Below, piece after piece: positions 21,561-34,737 of a stretch of DNA of 64,000 nucleotides. The translations under genes and the position numbers were made by a program. The stretch is from Lucinisca nassula (taxonomy: Eukaryota > Mollusca > Bivalvia > Lucinida > Lucinidae). The stretch lies in the NCBI GenBank assembly GCA_963580285.1, contig OY757016.1:44717124-44781123 (forward strand). Reading direction: 5' to 3'. The first letter of the stretch is position 1, and each line of letters starts with the position of its first letter. The notes beneath the pieces are model-generated. The model ran no database searches and was not told the DNA's origin. It saw only the letters and a program-made list of their open reading frames with translations.

Positions 21561-24500
21561 TGTGTCCCATATCAGGGAATGTGACGCAAAACATACCCTC
21601 CAAGGATTATATGCAGGCAACTAGCAACACGTTTACTATAATACAATAAAGATATTTAGAGGCTTTGATGTATGAATTTTAATGTATATGTCGAGGCTGT
21701 ATTAATTACTTCGACCATTTACACCACCTATATTGAATTTCCCCTCGTTGGTCCCCTGAACGGGGAATGTGACGCCACTTGATCCAAATGAGTAGTATGC
21801 CGAGTCATTTAGCTTTATCGCTAACAACGAATTGCAGATATTTAGAGGCTGAGAGGCTGAATTTCGAACCCGAGTGTTGAACTTGCATTTATAACGATTT
21901 TCAGCACTTACACTGAATTTCCCCTCTTTGGGCCCCATACTAGGGAATGTGACGCCAATTCACCCTAAGTACGGTTTACTCTGACATCAGACCATATGGT
22001 AAGCATAATAAATAAAAGGTATTAAGAGGCTGCGGTTCCGAAATATCTTCAAATTTGAACGGTATGTGAAATTTGTTTTCATTTTTGAGTCACTTGCATA
22101 ATTGTCCCCCCTATTGGGCCCCATATCAGGGAATGTGCCGCAAATCCTACCCTCTAAGAATTATGTCCCGGCAACTAGGAACGTGTTTAACATAATACAA
22201 TATAGATATTTAGAAGCTTTGATGAGTGAATTTTAATGTAAATGTAGAGGCTGTATTAATTACATCGACCATTTACACCACCTATATTGAATTCCCCCTC
22301 GTCGGTCACCTTAACAGGGAATGTGACGCCACTTGATCACTATTAGTAGTATGCTGAGACATTTAGCTTTATCGCTGATAGAACGAATTGCAGATATTTA
22401 GAGGCTGAGAGGCTGAAAGTCGAACCCAAGTGTTAAACTTGCATTTATAACGATTTTCAGCACTTACACTGAATTTCACCTCTTTGGGCCCCATACTAGG
22501 GAATGTGACGCCAATTCACCCACAGTACGATCTTGCTCTGACATTAGTCTATATGATAAGCATAATAAATGAAATACATTAAGAGGCTGCGTTTCCGAAA
22601 TAACTTCAAATTTGCGCGGTATGTGAAATGTATTATCATTTTTTAGTCACTAGCATAATTGTCCCTCTATTGGGTCCCATATAAGGGAATGTGACGCAAA
22701 ACATACTCTCTAAGGATTATATGCAGGCAACTAGGAACATGTTTAACATAATACAATATAGATATTTAGAGGCTTTGGTGTGTGAATTTTAATGAAATTT
22801 AGAGGCTGTATTAATTACTTCGCCCATTTTCACCACCTATATTGAATTTCCCCTCGCTGGTCCCCTTAACAGGGAATGTGACGCCACTTGATCCCTATGA
22901 GTAGTATGCCGAGTCATTTAGCTTTATCGCTAACAGAACGAATTGCAGATATTTAGAGGCTGAGAGACTGAATTTCGAACCCGAGTGTTGAACTTGCATT
23001 TATAACGATTTTCAGCACTTACACTGAATTTCCCCTCTTTGGGTCCCATACTAGGGAATGTGACGCCAATTCACCCACAGTACGATCTGACTCTGACATC
23101 AGTCCATATGGTAAACATAATAAATTAAAGGTATTAAGAGGCTGCGGTTCCGAAATATCTTCAAATTTGAACGGTATGGGAAATTTGTTTTCATTTTTGA
23201 GTCACTTGCATAATTGTTCCCCCTATTGGGCCCCATATCAGGGAATGTGACGCGAAACATACCCTCTAAGGATTAGATCCAGGCAACTAGCAACAAGTGT
23301 ACTGTAATAGAATATAGATATTTAGAGGGTTTGATGTGTGAATTTTAATGTAAATGTAGAGGCTGTATTAATTACTTCGACCATTTACACAACCTTTATT
23401 GAATTTCCCCTCGTCGGTCCCCTTAACAGGGAATGTGACGCCACTTGACCCTATGAGTAGTATGCCGAGTCATTTAGCTTTATCGCTGACAGAACGAATT
23501 ACAGATAATTAGAGGCTGAGAGGCTGAAATTCGAACCCACGTGTTAAACTTGCATTTATAACGATTTTCAGCACGTACACTGAATGTCCCCTCTTTGGGC
23601 CCAATACTAGGGAATGTGACGCTACTTCACCCAATGTTCGATTTTGCTCTGACATCAGTCTATATGGTTAACATAATGAAAGATATTAAGAGGCTGCGGT
23701 TCCGAAATATCTTCAAACTAGAACGGTATTTGAAATGTGTTATCATTTTCGAGTCACTAGCATAATTGCCCCCCTATTCGGCCCCATATAAGGGAAGATG
23801 ACGTGCAACGTACCCTCTAATGATTATGTCCAGGCAACTAGGAACATGTTTAACATAATACAATATAGATATTTAGAGGCTTTGATGTGTGAATTTTAAT
23901 GTAAACGTAGAGGCTGTATTAATTACTTCGACCATTTACACCACCTATATTGAATTTCCCCTCGATGGGCCCCTTAAGAGGGAATGTGACGCCACTTGAT
24001 CCCTATGAGTAGTATGTAGAGTCATTTAGCTTTCTCGCTGACAGAACGAATAACAGATATTTAGAGGTTAAGAGGCTGAAATTCGAACCCAAGTGTTAAA
24101 CTTGCATTTATAACGTTTTTCAGCACGTACAATGAATTTCCCCTCTTTGGGCCCCATACTAGGGAAATGTGACGCTACTTCACCCAATGTACGATTGGGC
24201 CCTGACATCAGTCTGTGTGTTTAACATAATAAATGAAAGATATTAAGAGTCCGCGGCTCCGATTGAACAGTATGTGAAATATGTTATCATTTTTGAGTCA
24301 CTTGCATAATTGTCTCACAATTTGGCATATTAAGGAATGTGACGCCACTTGACCCATATGAGTAGTATGTTGAGGCATCTAGCTTTATCTCTAAGAGAAC
24401 GAATTACAGATATTTAGAGGCTGAGAGGCTAAAATGCAACAGAACATGCAAGCCTTTGCGAATTAATTGGCCATTTACACCTCTAGGATGGCTTTCCCCA

Positions 24501-26616
24501 CTGTCGGGTCCCTACGCAAATGTACCCGTATGAAAAGTGTGCAGAGGCACCAGGCAACATGTTAAACATAATGGATGACGTGTATTTAGAGGCTGATTGC
24601 TGAAATTCAAACCCACTTGTAAAACTTGCATTTTTAACGATTTTTAGTACTTACATTGAATTTCCCCTCTTTAGGCCCCATACTAGGGATTGTGACGCTA
24701 CTTCACCCAATGTACGATTGGGCCCTGACATCAGTCTATATGTTAAACATAATAAATTAAAGATATTAATGGGCCGCGATTCCGAAATTGTTTCGAACTT
24801 GAACGGTATGTGAAATATGTTATCATTTTTGAGTCACTTTCATAATTTTCTCCCTATTTGGCCCCATATTAGGGAATGTGACGCCACTTGACCCATATGA
24901 GTAGTATGTTTAGGCATCTAGCTTTATCGCTAAGAGAACGAATTACAGCTATTGAGATATTGAGAGGCTGAGAGGCTAAAATTCAACAAAAGATGCAATA
25001 ATTTATTGGCCATTTACACCCCTTACATGGCTTTCCCCACTGTAGGGCCTCTATGTAAGGGAATGTGACGCACATGGACCCGTATGAAAAGTGTGCCAAG
25101 GCATCAGGCAACATGTTAAACATAATGGATGACGGGTATTTAGAGGCTGTGGTGCTGAAATAAACATAATGGATGACGGGTAATTAGAGGCTGTGGTGCT
25201 GAAATTCAAACCCACTTGTTAAACTGGCATTTTATAACGATTTTCAGAACTTACATTGAATCGCCCCTCTTTGGGCCCCATACTAGGGAATGTGACGCTA
25301 CTTCAACCAATGTACGATTGTGCCCTGACATCAGTCTATACGTTAGGCATAATAAATGAAAGCTATTAAGAGACTGCGGTTCCGAACTATTTTCAAACTT
25401 GAACGCTATGTGAAATACGCTTGTATGTTACTCTCTTGAGTCACTTGCATAAATGTCCCAACCCCCACATATTTGGCCCCATATTAGGGAATGTGACGCC
25501 TCACGACCCATATGGGTAGTATGTTGAGGCATCTAGCTTTATCGCTAAGAGAACGAATTACAAATATTTAGAGGCTGAGAGGCTAAAATGTAACAAAACA
25601 TGCAAGACTTTGCAAATGTGTTGGCCATTTACACCCCCACATGGCTTTCCCCACTGTAGGGCCCCTATGTAAGGGAATGTGACGCAAATGGACCCGTATG
25701 AAAAGTGTGCAGAGGCATCAGGCAACATGTTAACATAATTGCTGACGGGTATTTAGAGGTTGGGGTGCTGAAATTCAAACCAACTTGTTAAACTTGCATT
25801 TTAACGATTTTCAGTATTTCCTTTGAATTTCCCCTCTTAAGGCCCCACACTAGGGAATGTGACGCTACTTCACCCAATGTACGATTGTGCCCTGTCATCA
25901 GTCTATATGTTAAACATAATAAATGAATGTTATTAAGAGGCCGCGGTTCCGAAATATTTTCAAACTTGAACGGTATGTGAAATATGTTTTCATTTTTTAA
26001 CCACTTGCATAATTGCCCCCCCCCCCCCTATTTGGCCCCATATTAGGGAATGTGACGCCACACGACCCATATGAGTAGTATGTTAAGTACATTTTTTGAA
26101 TTTCCCCTCTTGGGCCCATTGCTATGGAATGTGACGCTACTTCACCCAATGAACGAGTGTGCCCTGACATCAGTCTATATGTTAAACATAATAAATGAAA
26201 GATATTAAGATGCCGCGAATCCGAAATAGTTTCAAACTTGAACGGTGAGTGAAATATGTTATCAGTTTTAGGCACTTGCATATTTGCCCCCCTATTTGGC
26301 CCCATATTAGGGAATGTGACGCGAATCATACCCTTTAAAGATTATGCCCAGGCAACATGCAACACGTTTAACATAATACAAAATAGATATTTAGAGGTTT
26401 TGATGTGTGAATTTTGATGGAAATGTAGAAGATGTATTGATTACTTCGACCATTTACACCACCTATATTGAATTTCCCCTCGTTGTTCCTCTTAACAGGG
26501 AATGTGACGTCACTTTATCCCTAGAAGTAGTATGCCGAGTCATTTAGGTTTATCGCTGACAGAACGAATTACAGATATTTAGAGGCTGAGGGGCTGAAAT
26601 TCGAAACCAAGTGTTA
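21561..26616 (+). repeat. Satellite S1, plus arm, right flank
   Basis: The A-B-C order continues to about 24250 with the same 550-556 bp period (21562, 22116, 22672, 23228, 23779), but copies are more diverged and resemble the minus arm (GGATTATGTCCAGGCAACTA in monomer A). From about 24300 to 26100 the E-D-C set returns. A short internal duplication lies near 25140-25200. Confidence 0.9.
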
Positions 26617-27397
26617 AATATGTTCTATAAAAGGGTTATCCTTTGGAAGCAAGGAATACTCCACAGAACTGAAAAATATGGAGTGTACATGTTTTCTGGG
26701 CCAGACTAGCTAGTTTCGGCCAATTTGGCATCATCAATGACCCTCAGATATTTTCGAAATTCCACAATGGAAACAATGATCCCAAAGGACAAGAAAATAT
26801 AATCTACACTATCATGTAGGGCAGGGAGACGTTTTACCGCCGCCACACATTCCCACACACCAGCTGTAGTGAAGTTAAATATGTTCTATAAAAGGGTTAT
26901 CCTTTGGAAGCAAGGAATACACCACAGAACTGAAAAATATCGAGTGTACATGTTTTCTGGGCCAGACTAGCTAGTTTCGGCCAATTAGGTCTCATCAGTG
27001 ACCCTCAGATATTTTCGACATTCCACAATGGAAACAAGGATCCCAAAGGACAAGAAAATATAATCTACACTATGATGTAGGGTAGGGACACTTTTTACCA
27101 CCGCCACACATCCCACACACCAGCTGTAGTGAAGTTAAATATGTTCTATAAAAAGGGTTATCCTTTGGAAGCAAGGAATACACAACAGAACTGAAAAATA
27201 TGGAGTGTATATGTTTTCTGAGCCAGACTAGCTAGTTTCAGCCAAATAGGCCTCATCAGTGACCATCAGATATTTTCGAAATTCCACAATGGAAACAATG
27301 ATCCCAAATGACAAGAAAATATAAATCTTCACTATGATGTAGGAACCAATGATCCCAAAGGACAGGAAAATATAATCTACACTATGTTGTAGGGCAT
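26617..27397 (-). repeat. R1 tandem triplet inside S1
   Basis: Three units of 260-261 bp (phase marker ATGTTCTATAAAAG at 26620, 26881 and 27141). Each includes GGGCCAGACTAGCTAG and the GTAGGGCAGGGAGAC region. S1 stops at GTGTTAAA and resumes at ATTTATAACGATTTTCAGC, so R1 sits within an S1 monomer. The last unit has an internal duplication. Confidence 0.9.
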
Positions 27398-30015
27398 TTA
27401 TAACGATTTTCAGCACTCACAATGAATTTCCTCTCTTTGGGCCCCATACTAGGGAATGTGACGCTACTTCACCCAATGTACGATTTGGCTCTGACATCAG
27501 TCTTTATGGTAAACATTATAAATGAAAGATATTAAGAGGCTGCGGTTTTGAAATATTTTCAAACTTGAAGAACGGCATGTGAAATTTGTTATCATTTTTG
27601 AGTCACTTGCATAATTGCCCCCCTTTTGGGCCCCGTATCAGGGAATGTGACGCCAATCATACCCTCTAAGGATTATGTCCAGTCAACTAGGAACATGTTT
27701 AACATAATACAATATAGATATTTAGAGGCTTTGAAGTGTGAATTTTAATGTAAATTTAGAGGCTGTATTAATTACTTCGACCATTTACACCACCGATATT
27801 GAATTTCCTCTCGTTGGTCCCCTTTACAGGGAATGTGACGCGAATCATACCCTCTAAGGATTATGTCCAGGCAACTAGGAACATGTTTAACATAATACAA
27901 TATAGATATTAAGAGGCTTTGATGTGTGAATTTTAATGTAAATGTAGAAGCTGTATTAATTACTTCGACCATTTGAATTTCCCCTCGTTGGTCCACTTAA
28001 CAGGGAATGGAACGCAACTTGATCCCTAAGAGCAGTATTCCGAGTCATTTAGCTTTATCGCCGACAGAACGAATTACAGATATTTAGAGACTGACAGGCG
28101 GAAATTTAACAAAACATGCAAGCCTTAGTGAATTTATTGGCCACATTGGAATCCCTAATATGGCTTTTCCTCACTGCAGGGCCCCTATGTAAGGGAATGT
28201 GACGCATATGGACCCGTTTGAAAAGTGTGCAGAGGCAGCAGGCAACATGTTAAACATAATGGCTTAAAGGCATTTAGAGGCTGGGATGCTGAAATTCGAA
28301 CCCACGCGTAAAACTGGCATTTATAACGATTTTCAGCACTTTCACTGAATTTCCCCTCTTTGGGCCCTATACTAGGGAATGTGACGCTAATTCACCCAAA
28401 GTACGCTCTTGCTCTGACACCTGTCTATATGGTAAACATAAAAACTGAAAATTATTAAGAGGCTCCGGTTACGAAATATTTTCAAATTTGAACGGCATGT
28501 GAAATTTTTTATCATTTTTGATTCACTTGCATAATTGTCCCCCTATTGGGCCCCATATGAGAGAATGCGACGCGAATAATACCCTCTAAGGATTATGTCC
28601 AGGCAACCAGGACCATGTTTAACATAATACAATATAGATATTTAGATGCTTTGATGTGTGAATTTTAATGTAAATGTAGAGGCTGTATTAATTACTTCGA
28701 CCATTTACACCACCTATATTGAATTTCCCCTCGTTGATCCCTATGAGTAGTATTCCGAGTCATTTAGCTTTCTCGCTGACAGAACGAATTACAGATATTT
28801 AGAGGCTGAAATTCGAACCGCGTGTTAAACTTGCATTTATAACGATTTTCAGCACGTACACTGGATTTCCCCTCTTTGGACCCCGTTCTAGGGAATGTGA
28901 CGCTACTTCACCCAATGTACGATTTTGCTCTGACATCAGTCTATATGGTAAACATAATAAATGAAAGCTATTAAGAGGCTGCGGTTCCGAAATATTTTCA
29001 AACTTAAAGAACGGTATGTGAAATTTGTTATCATTTTTATCACTTGCACAATTGCCTCCCCCCCCCCGATTGGGCCCCATATCAGGAAATGTGACGCGAA
29101 TCATTCCCTCTAATTAATAAGAGTTATGTCCAGGGAACAAGGAACATGTTTTACATAATACAATATAGATATTTAGAGGCTTTGATGTGTGAACTTTAAT
29201 GTAAATGTAGAAGCTGTGTTGATTTACTTCGACCATTTACAACACCTATATTGAATTTCCCCTCGTTGGTCCCCTTAACAGAGAACGTGACGCCACTTAA
29301 TCCCTATAAAGAGTATTCCGAGTTATTTAGCTTTATTGCGGACAGAACGAATTGCAGATATTTAGAGGCTGAGCGGCTGAAATTCGAACCCACGTGTAAA
29401 ACTTGCATTTTTAACGATTTTTATCAACACTGAATTTCCCCTCTTTGAGTACCATACAAGGGAATGTGACGCTACTTCACCCATATGTACGATTTTGCTC
29501 TGGCATCAGTCTATACTATAAACATAATAAATGAAAGATATTAAGAAGCTGTTCCGAAATATTTTCAAACCTGAACGGTGTGTGAAATTGGTTATCTTTT
29601 TGTGTTACTTGCATAATTGTCCCCATTTTGGGCCCCATATTAAGGAATGTGACGCGAATCAAACCCTCTAAATATTATGACTAGGCAACTAGCAACATGT
29701 TTCATATAATAATATATAGCAATTTAGAGTCTTCGATGTGTGAATTTTAATGTAAATGTAGAAGATGTATTAATTACTTCGACCATTTACACCACCTATA
29801 TTGGATTATCCCTCGTTGGGTCCCCTTAACAGGAAATTTAACAAAACATGTAGGCCTTAGTGAATTTATTGGCAATTTACATCCCTAACATGACTTTTCC
29901 TCACTGCAGGGCCCCAATGTAAGGGAATGTGGCGCAAATGGATCCATTTGAAAAGTTTGCAGAGGCATCAGGCAACATGTTAAATGTAATGGATAACAGG
30001 TATTCAGAGGCTAGG
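27398..30015 (+). repeat. Satellite S1, plus arm, distal part
   Basis: Diverged A, B, C and D monomers with several deletions. The array ends within a D-type monomer at GGATAACAGGTATTCAGAGGC, where it passes into S2 over a short microhomology (GGCTAGG). Confidence 0.9.
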
Positions 30016-30425
30016 CTTCTGGGCTCGGTCCAGCGTGGGCAGATTTCACTTCTCGCAAAGGTTCACCCCATGTTCTTGTGGTAGGCCGAATAATAGAGGT
30101 TATCCCGTGATGCCTACTAGCAGGGTCCCTATCCAGAGGACACCTCTACCACAATGAACGGGTCATAGCATAGTACTAGGCCCGGTTTTCCCTCCAGGAT
30201 CCGCTGCTCGAACACTGAAAAGCATTGCCTCATGGAAAGTTATTCTCGTCTGGCAGCATAGAGGTTATCCCTGGATGCTCATCCCGCGGAGGCTAAAGGG
30301 ATCAAAGGGACTGATGACTAATTCAATGTAACACCCTAGCCCGATGTTTCCGGGCTGGGTCACAGGGGGATCGGACTTCGCTTCTCACATAGGTTGATCC
30401 AATGGTCTTGTATTGTAATCTAGCC

Positions 30426-30443
30426 GGATAACAGAGGTTATCC
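30426..30443. repeat. Perfect GGATAAC inverted repeat in S2
   Basis: GGATAAC, AGAG spacer, GTTATCC. The same 18-bp structure with perfect arms is at 60274-60291 in the opposite S2 tract. Imperfect versions lie near 31842, 32241 and 34211. Confidence 0.8.
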
Positions 30444-31175
30444 CACGATACCAACTATCAGGATCCGGTACCCAGAGGGCCCCTTTACCACAAAGTCTGG
30501 GACACACTTCAGTGCTCTACATGGCTCTCCCTCAAGTTTTCTCTGCTCGAACATCCCTAAAACTGCGTTAATGAAAGGTTAGTCCCATGTGGCCGCATAA
30601 GGGAGGTTATCCCGGGATGCTCATCTGGCTGAGGATTAAGAGATCAAAGGACTCACAAGTCATACTGGGTCACACCCCAGCGCTAGGCTTCTGGGCTCGG
30701 TCGGCGGGGTCGGACTTCATGTCTCACAAAGGTTCATCCCCATGGTCTTGTATCCGCATCTAGCCGGATATCACCTTAGTGGCAGGCCTTGCTCTACCCA
30801 TACCACTGCCTTATGGAAATGTTCTCCCAATCTAGCAAAATAATGGTGGTTTGGCTGTGGAGGATAAAGGGAGCAGAGTAACACACAACTCACACTGGTT
30901 GACATCCCAGCGCCAGGTTTATTGGCTTGGCCACAGGGTGGGCGGTGCGAACTTCATTTCTCATACAAGTAACGCATGATCTTGTAACCCAGTTTTGCCC
31001 AATAACAGGTTATCTCGCGATACCCACAGTTTTGAAGGATAACAGAGGTTATCTCACGATACTCATGAACAGGGTCAGTTCCCATAGGAACCTCAAAAGA
31101 GACCGGGTCAATACCCAGTTCAAGGCCTGAATTTATCTCCACGTTACGTTCAACTTCTCGAACACCCATATAAGT

Positions 31176-31648
31176 CATTATAGTGTAGTTTATAAATTCC
31201 TAAGCTTTGGGATCATTGATTCCATTGTGGATTTTTTTTAAAAAAATTGAGGGTCACTGATGAGGCCTAATTGACCAAAACTAGCTAGTCTGGCCCAGAA
31301 AACACGCACACTTATTATTTTCAAGTTCTAAGGTGTATTCATTGCTTCCAAAGGATAACCCGTTTATAGAACATATTTAATGTCACTACAGCTGGTTTCT
31401 GGGAATGCGTGGCGGCCGTAAAAAGTCTCCCTGCCCTACATCCTAGTGTAGTTTATATTTTCTTGTCAGAATCAGAATTGATACTGTTGACACGTCAAAA
31501 GACATTCATATACCAGGGTCACTGATGAGGCCTAATTGACCGAAACTAGCTAGTCTGGCCCAGAAAACATGCACACTTCATATTTTCCAGTTCTATGGTG
31601 TATTCATTGCTTCCCAAGGATAACCCTTTTATAGAACATATCTAACGG
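31176..31648 (+). repeat. R1 tandem pair inside S2
   Basis: Two R1 units in the orientation of 9548-9802. In the second, the segment that should hold the CATTGATTCCA region is replaced by a 48-bp LINE 3' end (31468-31515). Confidence 0.8.
31468..31515 (-). mobile_element. 48-bp LINE 3'-end fragment
   Basis: AGAATCAGAATTG followed by ACACGTCAAAAGACATTCATATACCA in two parts matches the reverse complement of the LINE 3' end at 7410-7470. It appears to be an extremely short, 5'-truncated insertion with loss of target DNA. Confidence 0.75.
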
Positions 31649-32029
31649 AAAAGTTACCCAGTCTCTCCGCATAACGTGGATAATCCCGAGATGCTCACCC
31701 CGCGGAGGATAAAGGGATCAAAATGGATAACAGATAACGCTGAGTCACTTCCAACCGCTAGGCTTCTGGGATTGACCACACAGAAGTCGGACTTCACTTA
31801 TCACATAGGTTCAGCCTATGGTCTAGCATCCCTATCTGGTCGGATAACAGAGGTTATATCGCGATTTACACTAGCAGGGCCCGCATCTCATTGCTAGGCT
31901 GGCTCTACCTCCGCTTGGACACCCATACTACTACAATACGGTAAGGTATCCCCTTCTAACCGCTCTCGGGGTGCTGAGCCCTCGGAGGATAAAGAGATCA
32001 AAAGGATTCACATCTCACACAGAGGAGAA

Positions 32030-32160
32030 CATTAATAGGCCTAGCCTACGCTCAATCCAAGACTCATCCATTATATTAACTGTTATATGTTTTCGAATGT
32101 TTAGCCATATCATGTTAATAAGTTTATGATGACAAAACATCTGAATAAGTAAACACCGGG
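32030..32160. other. Non-S2 segment within S2
   Basis: AT-rich DNA without S2 markers. No feature recognised. Confidence 0.4.
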
Positions 32161-33034
32161 TCACATTCCAGCGCTTAGTTTCTAGGCTAAATCGGGTTCG
32201 GAACGCATCTCACACAGGTTCACGCCCCCGTCTTGTATCCCCGTCTAGCCGAATAACAGATGTTATCCTACAATACCCACTTTCAGGTCCGGCAACTAGA
32301 GGACCCCTCTACCAAACACACCGTGTCACAGGTCATTTCTAGGCCTGGCTCTCCTCCAATTTTCCACTGCTAGGACACCCATATCGGTGCCTTATGGAAA
32401 GTTCTCCCCGTCTGACCGCATAAGGGAGGTTATCCCAGGATGCTCACCTGGCAGTGGATAAAGATATAAAAGGAACGCCCAACCCGCCCTGGGTCACAAC
32501 CCAGCGCTAGGCTTCTAGGCTCGGCCACCTGGAGTCGGACTTCATTTCTCCCAAAGGTTCACTCATGGTCTTGTGTCCGCATCTAGCCGGATAATACCAT
32601 AGTGCTAGGTCTGGCTCTATCTCAAGGTTTCGCTGCTTGAACATCCATACCACTGCCTTAAAGTTATCCCTGTCTGGCCAAATAACGGTGGTTATCTCGG
32701 GATGTTCAGGCTGTGGAGGAATAAGGTATCGAAACAATGAGTCAATCTTCAGCGCTAGCCTTCTGGGTTCGGCCACAGGGGGTGGATTTCGCTTCTCACA
32801 TAATTCAAACCCGTAAGGTATCCCCATCTGACAGCATAAAGTCCGGCTTCTCATCCTGCGGAGGATAAAAGGGCATATAAAGGACTAACACTGCATAATG
32901 CCCTAGCACTACGCTTCCGGTGTCAGCCATAGTTGGATCGGACTTCACTTCTCACACTGGTTCACCCCATGGTCTTGAATCCGCATCTAGCCGGATAACA
33001 CGCTAGGGCTAGGCCTGGCACTATCTCCAAGTTT

Positions 33035-33680
33035 CCGCCCATCCGGGCTTGAAGAAATATATGGGCTGCATGATGCTTCCACGCATAGCTGAGTCTGACC
33101 CACACACGAGTACTGGTAAACCGCTAAGAGGATCTAAAGTAGAAGTAAAACAAATATCAGGAATCGATACAATTAGCTTACTCCACCCATCAAAGACACC
33201 AAAGGGAAAGAAACACAAACATGAAGCGACCAGACCAAAAATGGAAACCTAAACAAAGGAAGGCCATAAGGACAGTTACTTTCCCACAAAATGGCCAAAT
33301 GGCCATCCAAAATAAAAAGACACAAGTGATATACATAGTCAGTAACAAACAACAACATAAATAAACCGTCACAGAAGAACCGTTCTGGAACGGTCAGTGG
33401 AAAGAATTCCACTGGAGGGCTTAAATCGATTTTACATGGCCATAATCCGCGCCCTTACCACTGTCGCGGTATAGAATACTAAGCTTGCCCAGGCAAATTG
33501 GTGTGAGTGTCGGACCGTCCATGCTTATAAACCCTATTTGTTTCATTGGGAGACGGGGCTTGAGATCTCATTTTATCTCATTGTCGGGTGAAGTCCTACA
33601 GAATTGTAAGCAACGGTTCCAAAATGACCTTTACAGTGTTGACGAGGACGTTAAACCTCAAATCAAACAAACAAAACCTC
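33035..33680 (+). mobile_element. SINE-B copy split by RetroF
   Basis: The 5' part (33035-33135) and 3' part (33479-33680) are collinear with full SINE-B. The 3' end carries the expected tail CCTCAAATCAAACAAACAAA. The gap is RetroF copy 4. Confidence 0.8.
33137..33476 (-). mobile_element. RetroF copy 4 inside SINE-B
   Basis: Minus-strand copy with the constant 3' end beside the SINE segment GAGGATCTAA. Truncated at its 5' side just after the block reading GGTAAGGGCG. Confidence 0.75.
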
Positions 33681-34327
33681 CAGGTTTCGCTGCTTGAACA
33701 CCCATACCGCTGCCTTATGGCCAAATAATGGCGGTTATACAGTTATGTTCAGGCTGCAGAAGGTAGATGTATCGAAAAGACTCGCACCGAGTCTGTCTCC
33801 GCGCTAGCCTTCTGGTCTCGGCCACAGAGGGTGGACTTCACTTCTCACATACGTTCAGCCCTAGTATTGTATCCCAGTTTGGCCGGAAAACAGAGGTTAT
33901 ATTGCGATACGCACTAGCAAGATCAGATACCGAGAAGACCCCTCTACTACTCAGATGGGGTCTCACGACAGGGCTAGACCTGGCTCTCCCTGCAGGTTCT
34001 GCTGTTGAAAAATCCACACCACTTCCTTACTGAAGAAAAATCCCTGTCTGGGCGCATAACGGCGGTTATTCCGAGTTGCCCATCCAGCGGAGAATAAAGA
34101 GATCAAAAGGCCTCATAATTCATACTGGGTCACAAGAAAAGCGCTAGGCTTCTGGTCTCGGACCAGGGGTGAGAGGGGTTCAACCCTTGGCTTTTTATCC
34201 CCATCTAGCCGGATAACAGAGGGTATCCCGTAATACCCACAAGCAGGGTATACAGGACCCCTATCTCACACAGACCGGGTCACACCACGGTGGTGCTGAG
34301 CCAGGTTCTCCCTCCAGGATTTGCTGT

Positions 34328-34430
34328 TCGAACCCTGCTTAAATCGTTTTGACACGGCCGCAATCCTCGCCCTTACTGCAGTCGTGATTTATACAATTAA
34401 TTTTTTGTTCAGGTAGCATGCAGGAAACCC
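34328..34430 (-). mobile_element. RetroF fragment inside S2
   Basis: About 100 bp matching the RetroF region with TTAAATCGTTTTGACACGGCC and CAATCCTCGCCCTTAC. Internal fragment lacking the 3' end. Confidence 0.65.
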
Positions 34431-34737
34431 TCGCGAAGGAAAAGGGGATCTAAGTGACTCACACTGGGTCACACTAGTCGCTCTAGGGTTCTGGGCTCTG
34501 CCACATTTGGGTCTGACATTACCTCTCATTTAGGTCCAACACATGGTCTTTTATCCCAATCTGGCCGGATAAGAACGGTTATGCCTCGGGACCCATTAGA
34601 AAGGTCCAGTACCAAGACGACCTTTCTATCGTACAGACCGGGCCACACCCTAGTGCTGGGCTCCACGTTCCGCTGCTCGAACAATATCCATACCACTGCC
34701 ATATTAAAAAAGTTATTCCCGTCTAGCAGAATACCGG

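Larger units (their letters stand above)
30016..34737 (+). repeat. Satellite S2, plus orientation (~340-bp unit)
   Basis: Tandem diverged units. Markers are GCTAGGCTTCTGGGCTCGG, GGTCTTGTATCC, TAGCCGGATAACAGAGG, CCTCTACCAC, GCTGCTCGAACA and GCGGAGGATAAAGGGATCAA. The GCCGGATA marker falls at about 30084, 30423 and 30763, giving about 340 bp. Units contain GGATAAC-type inverted repeats. The tract is interrupted by R1 (31176-31648), SINE-B with RetroF (33035-33680) and a RetroF fragment (34328-34430). Frames found here are not conserved from unit to unit. Confidence 0.85.

Noticed and set aside
13236..23780. CRISPR-like regular spacing
   Set aside because: Period is 556 bp, the whole unit is repeated and there are no unique spacers. 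It is a eukaryotic satellite.
9803..30015. Ribosomal DNA or 5S array
   Set aside because: No conserved rRNA segments or pol III internal control regions were seen in the monomers.
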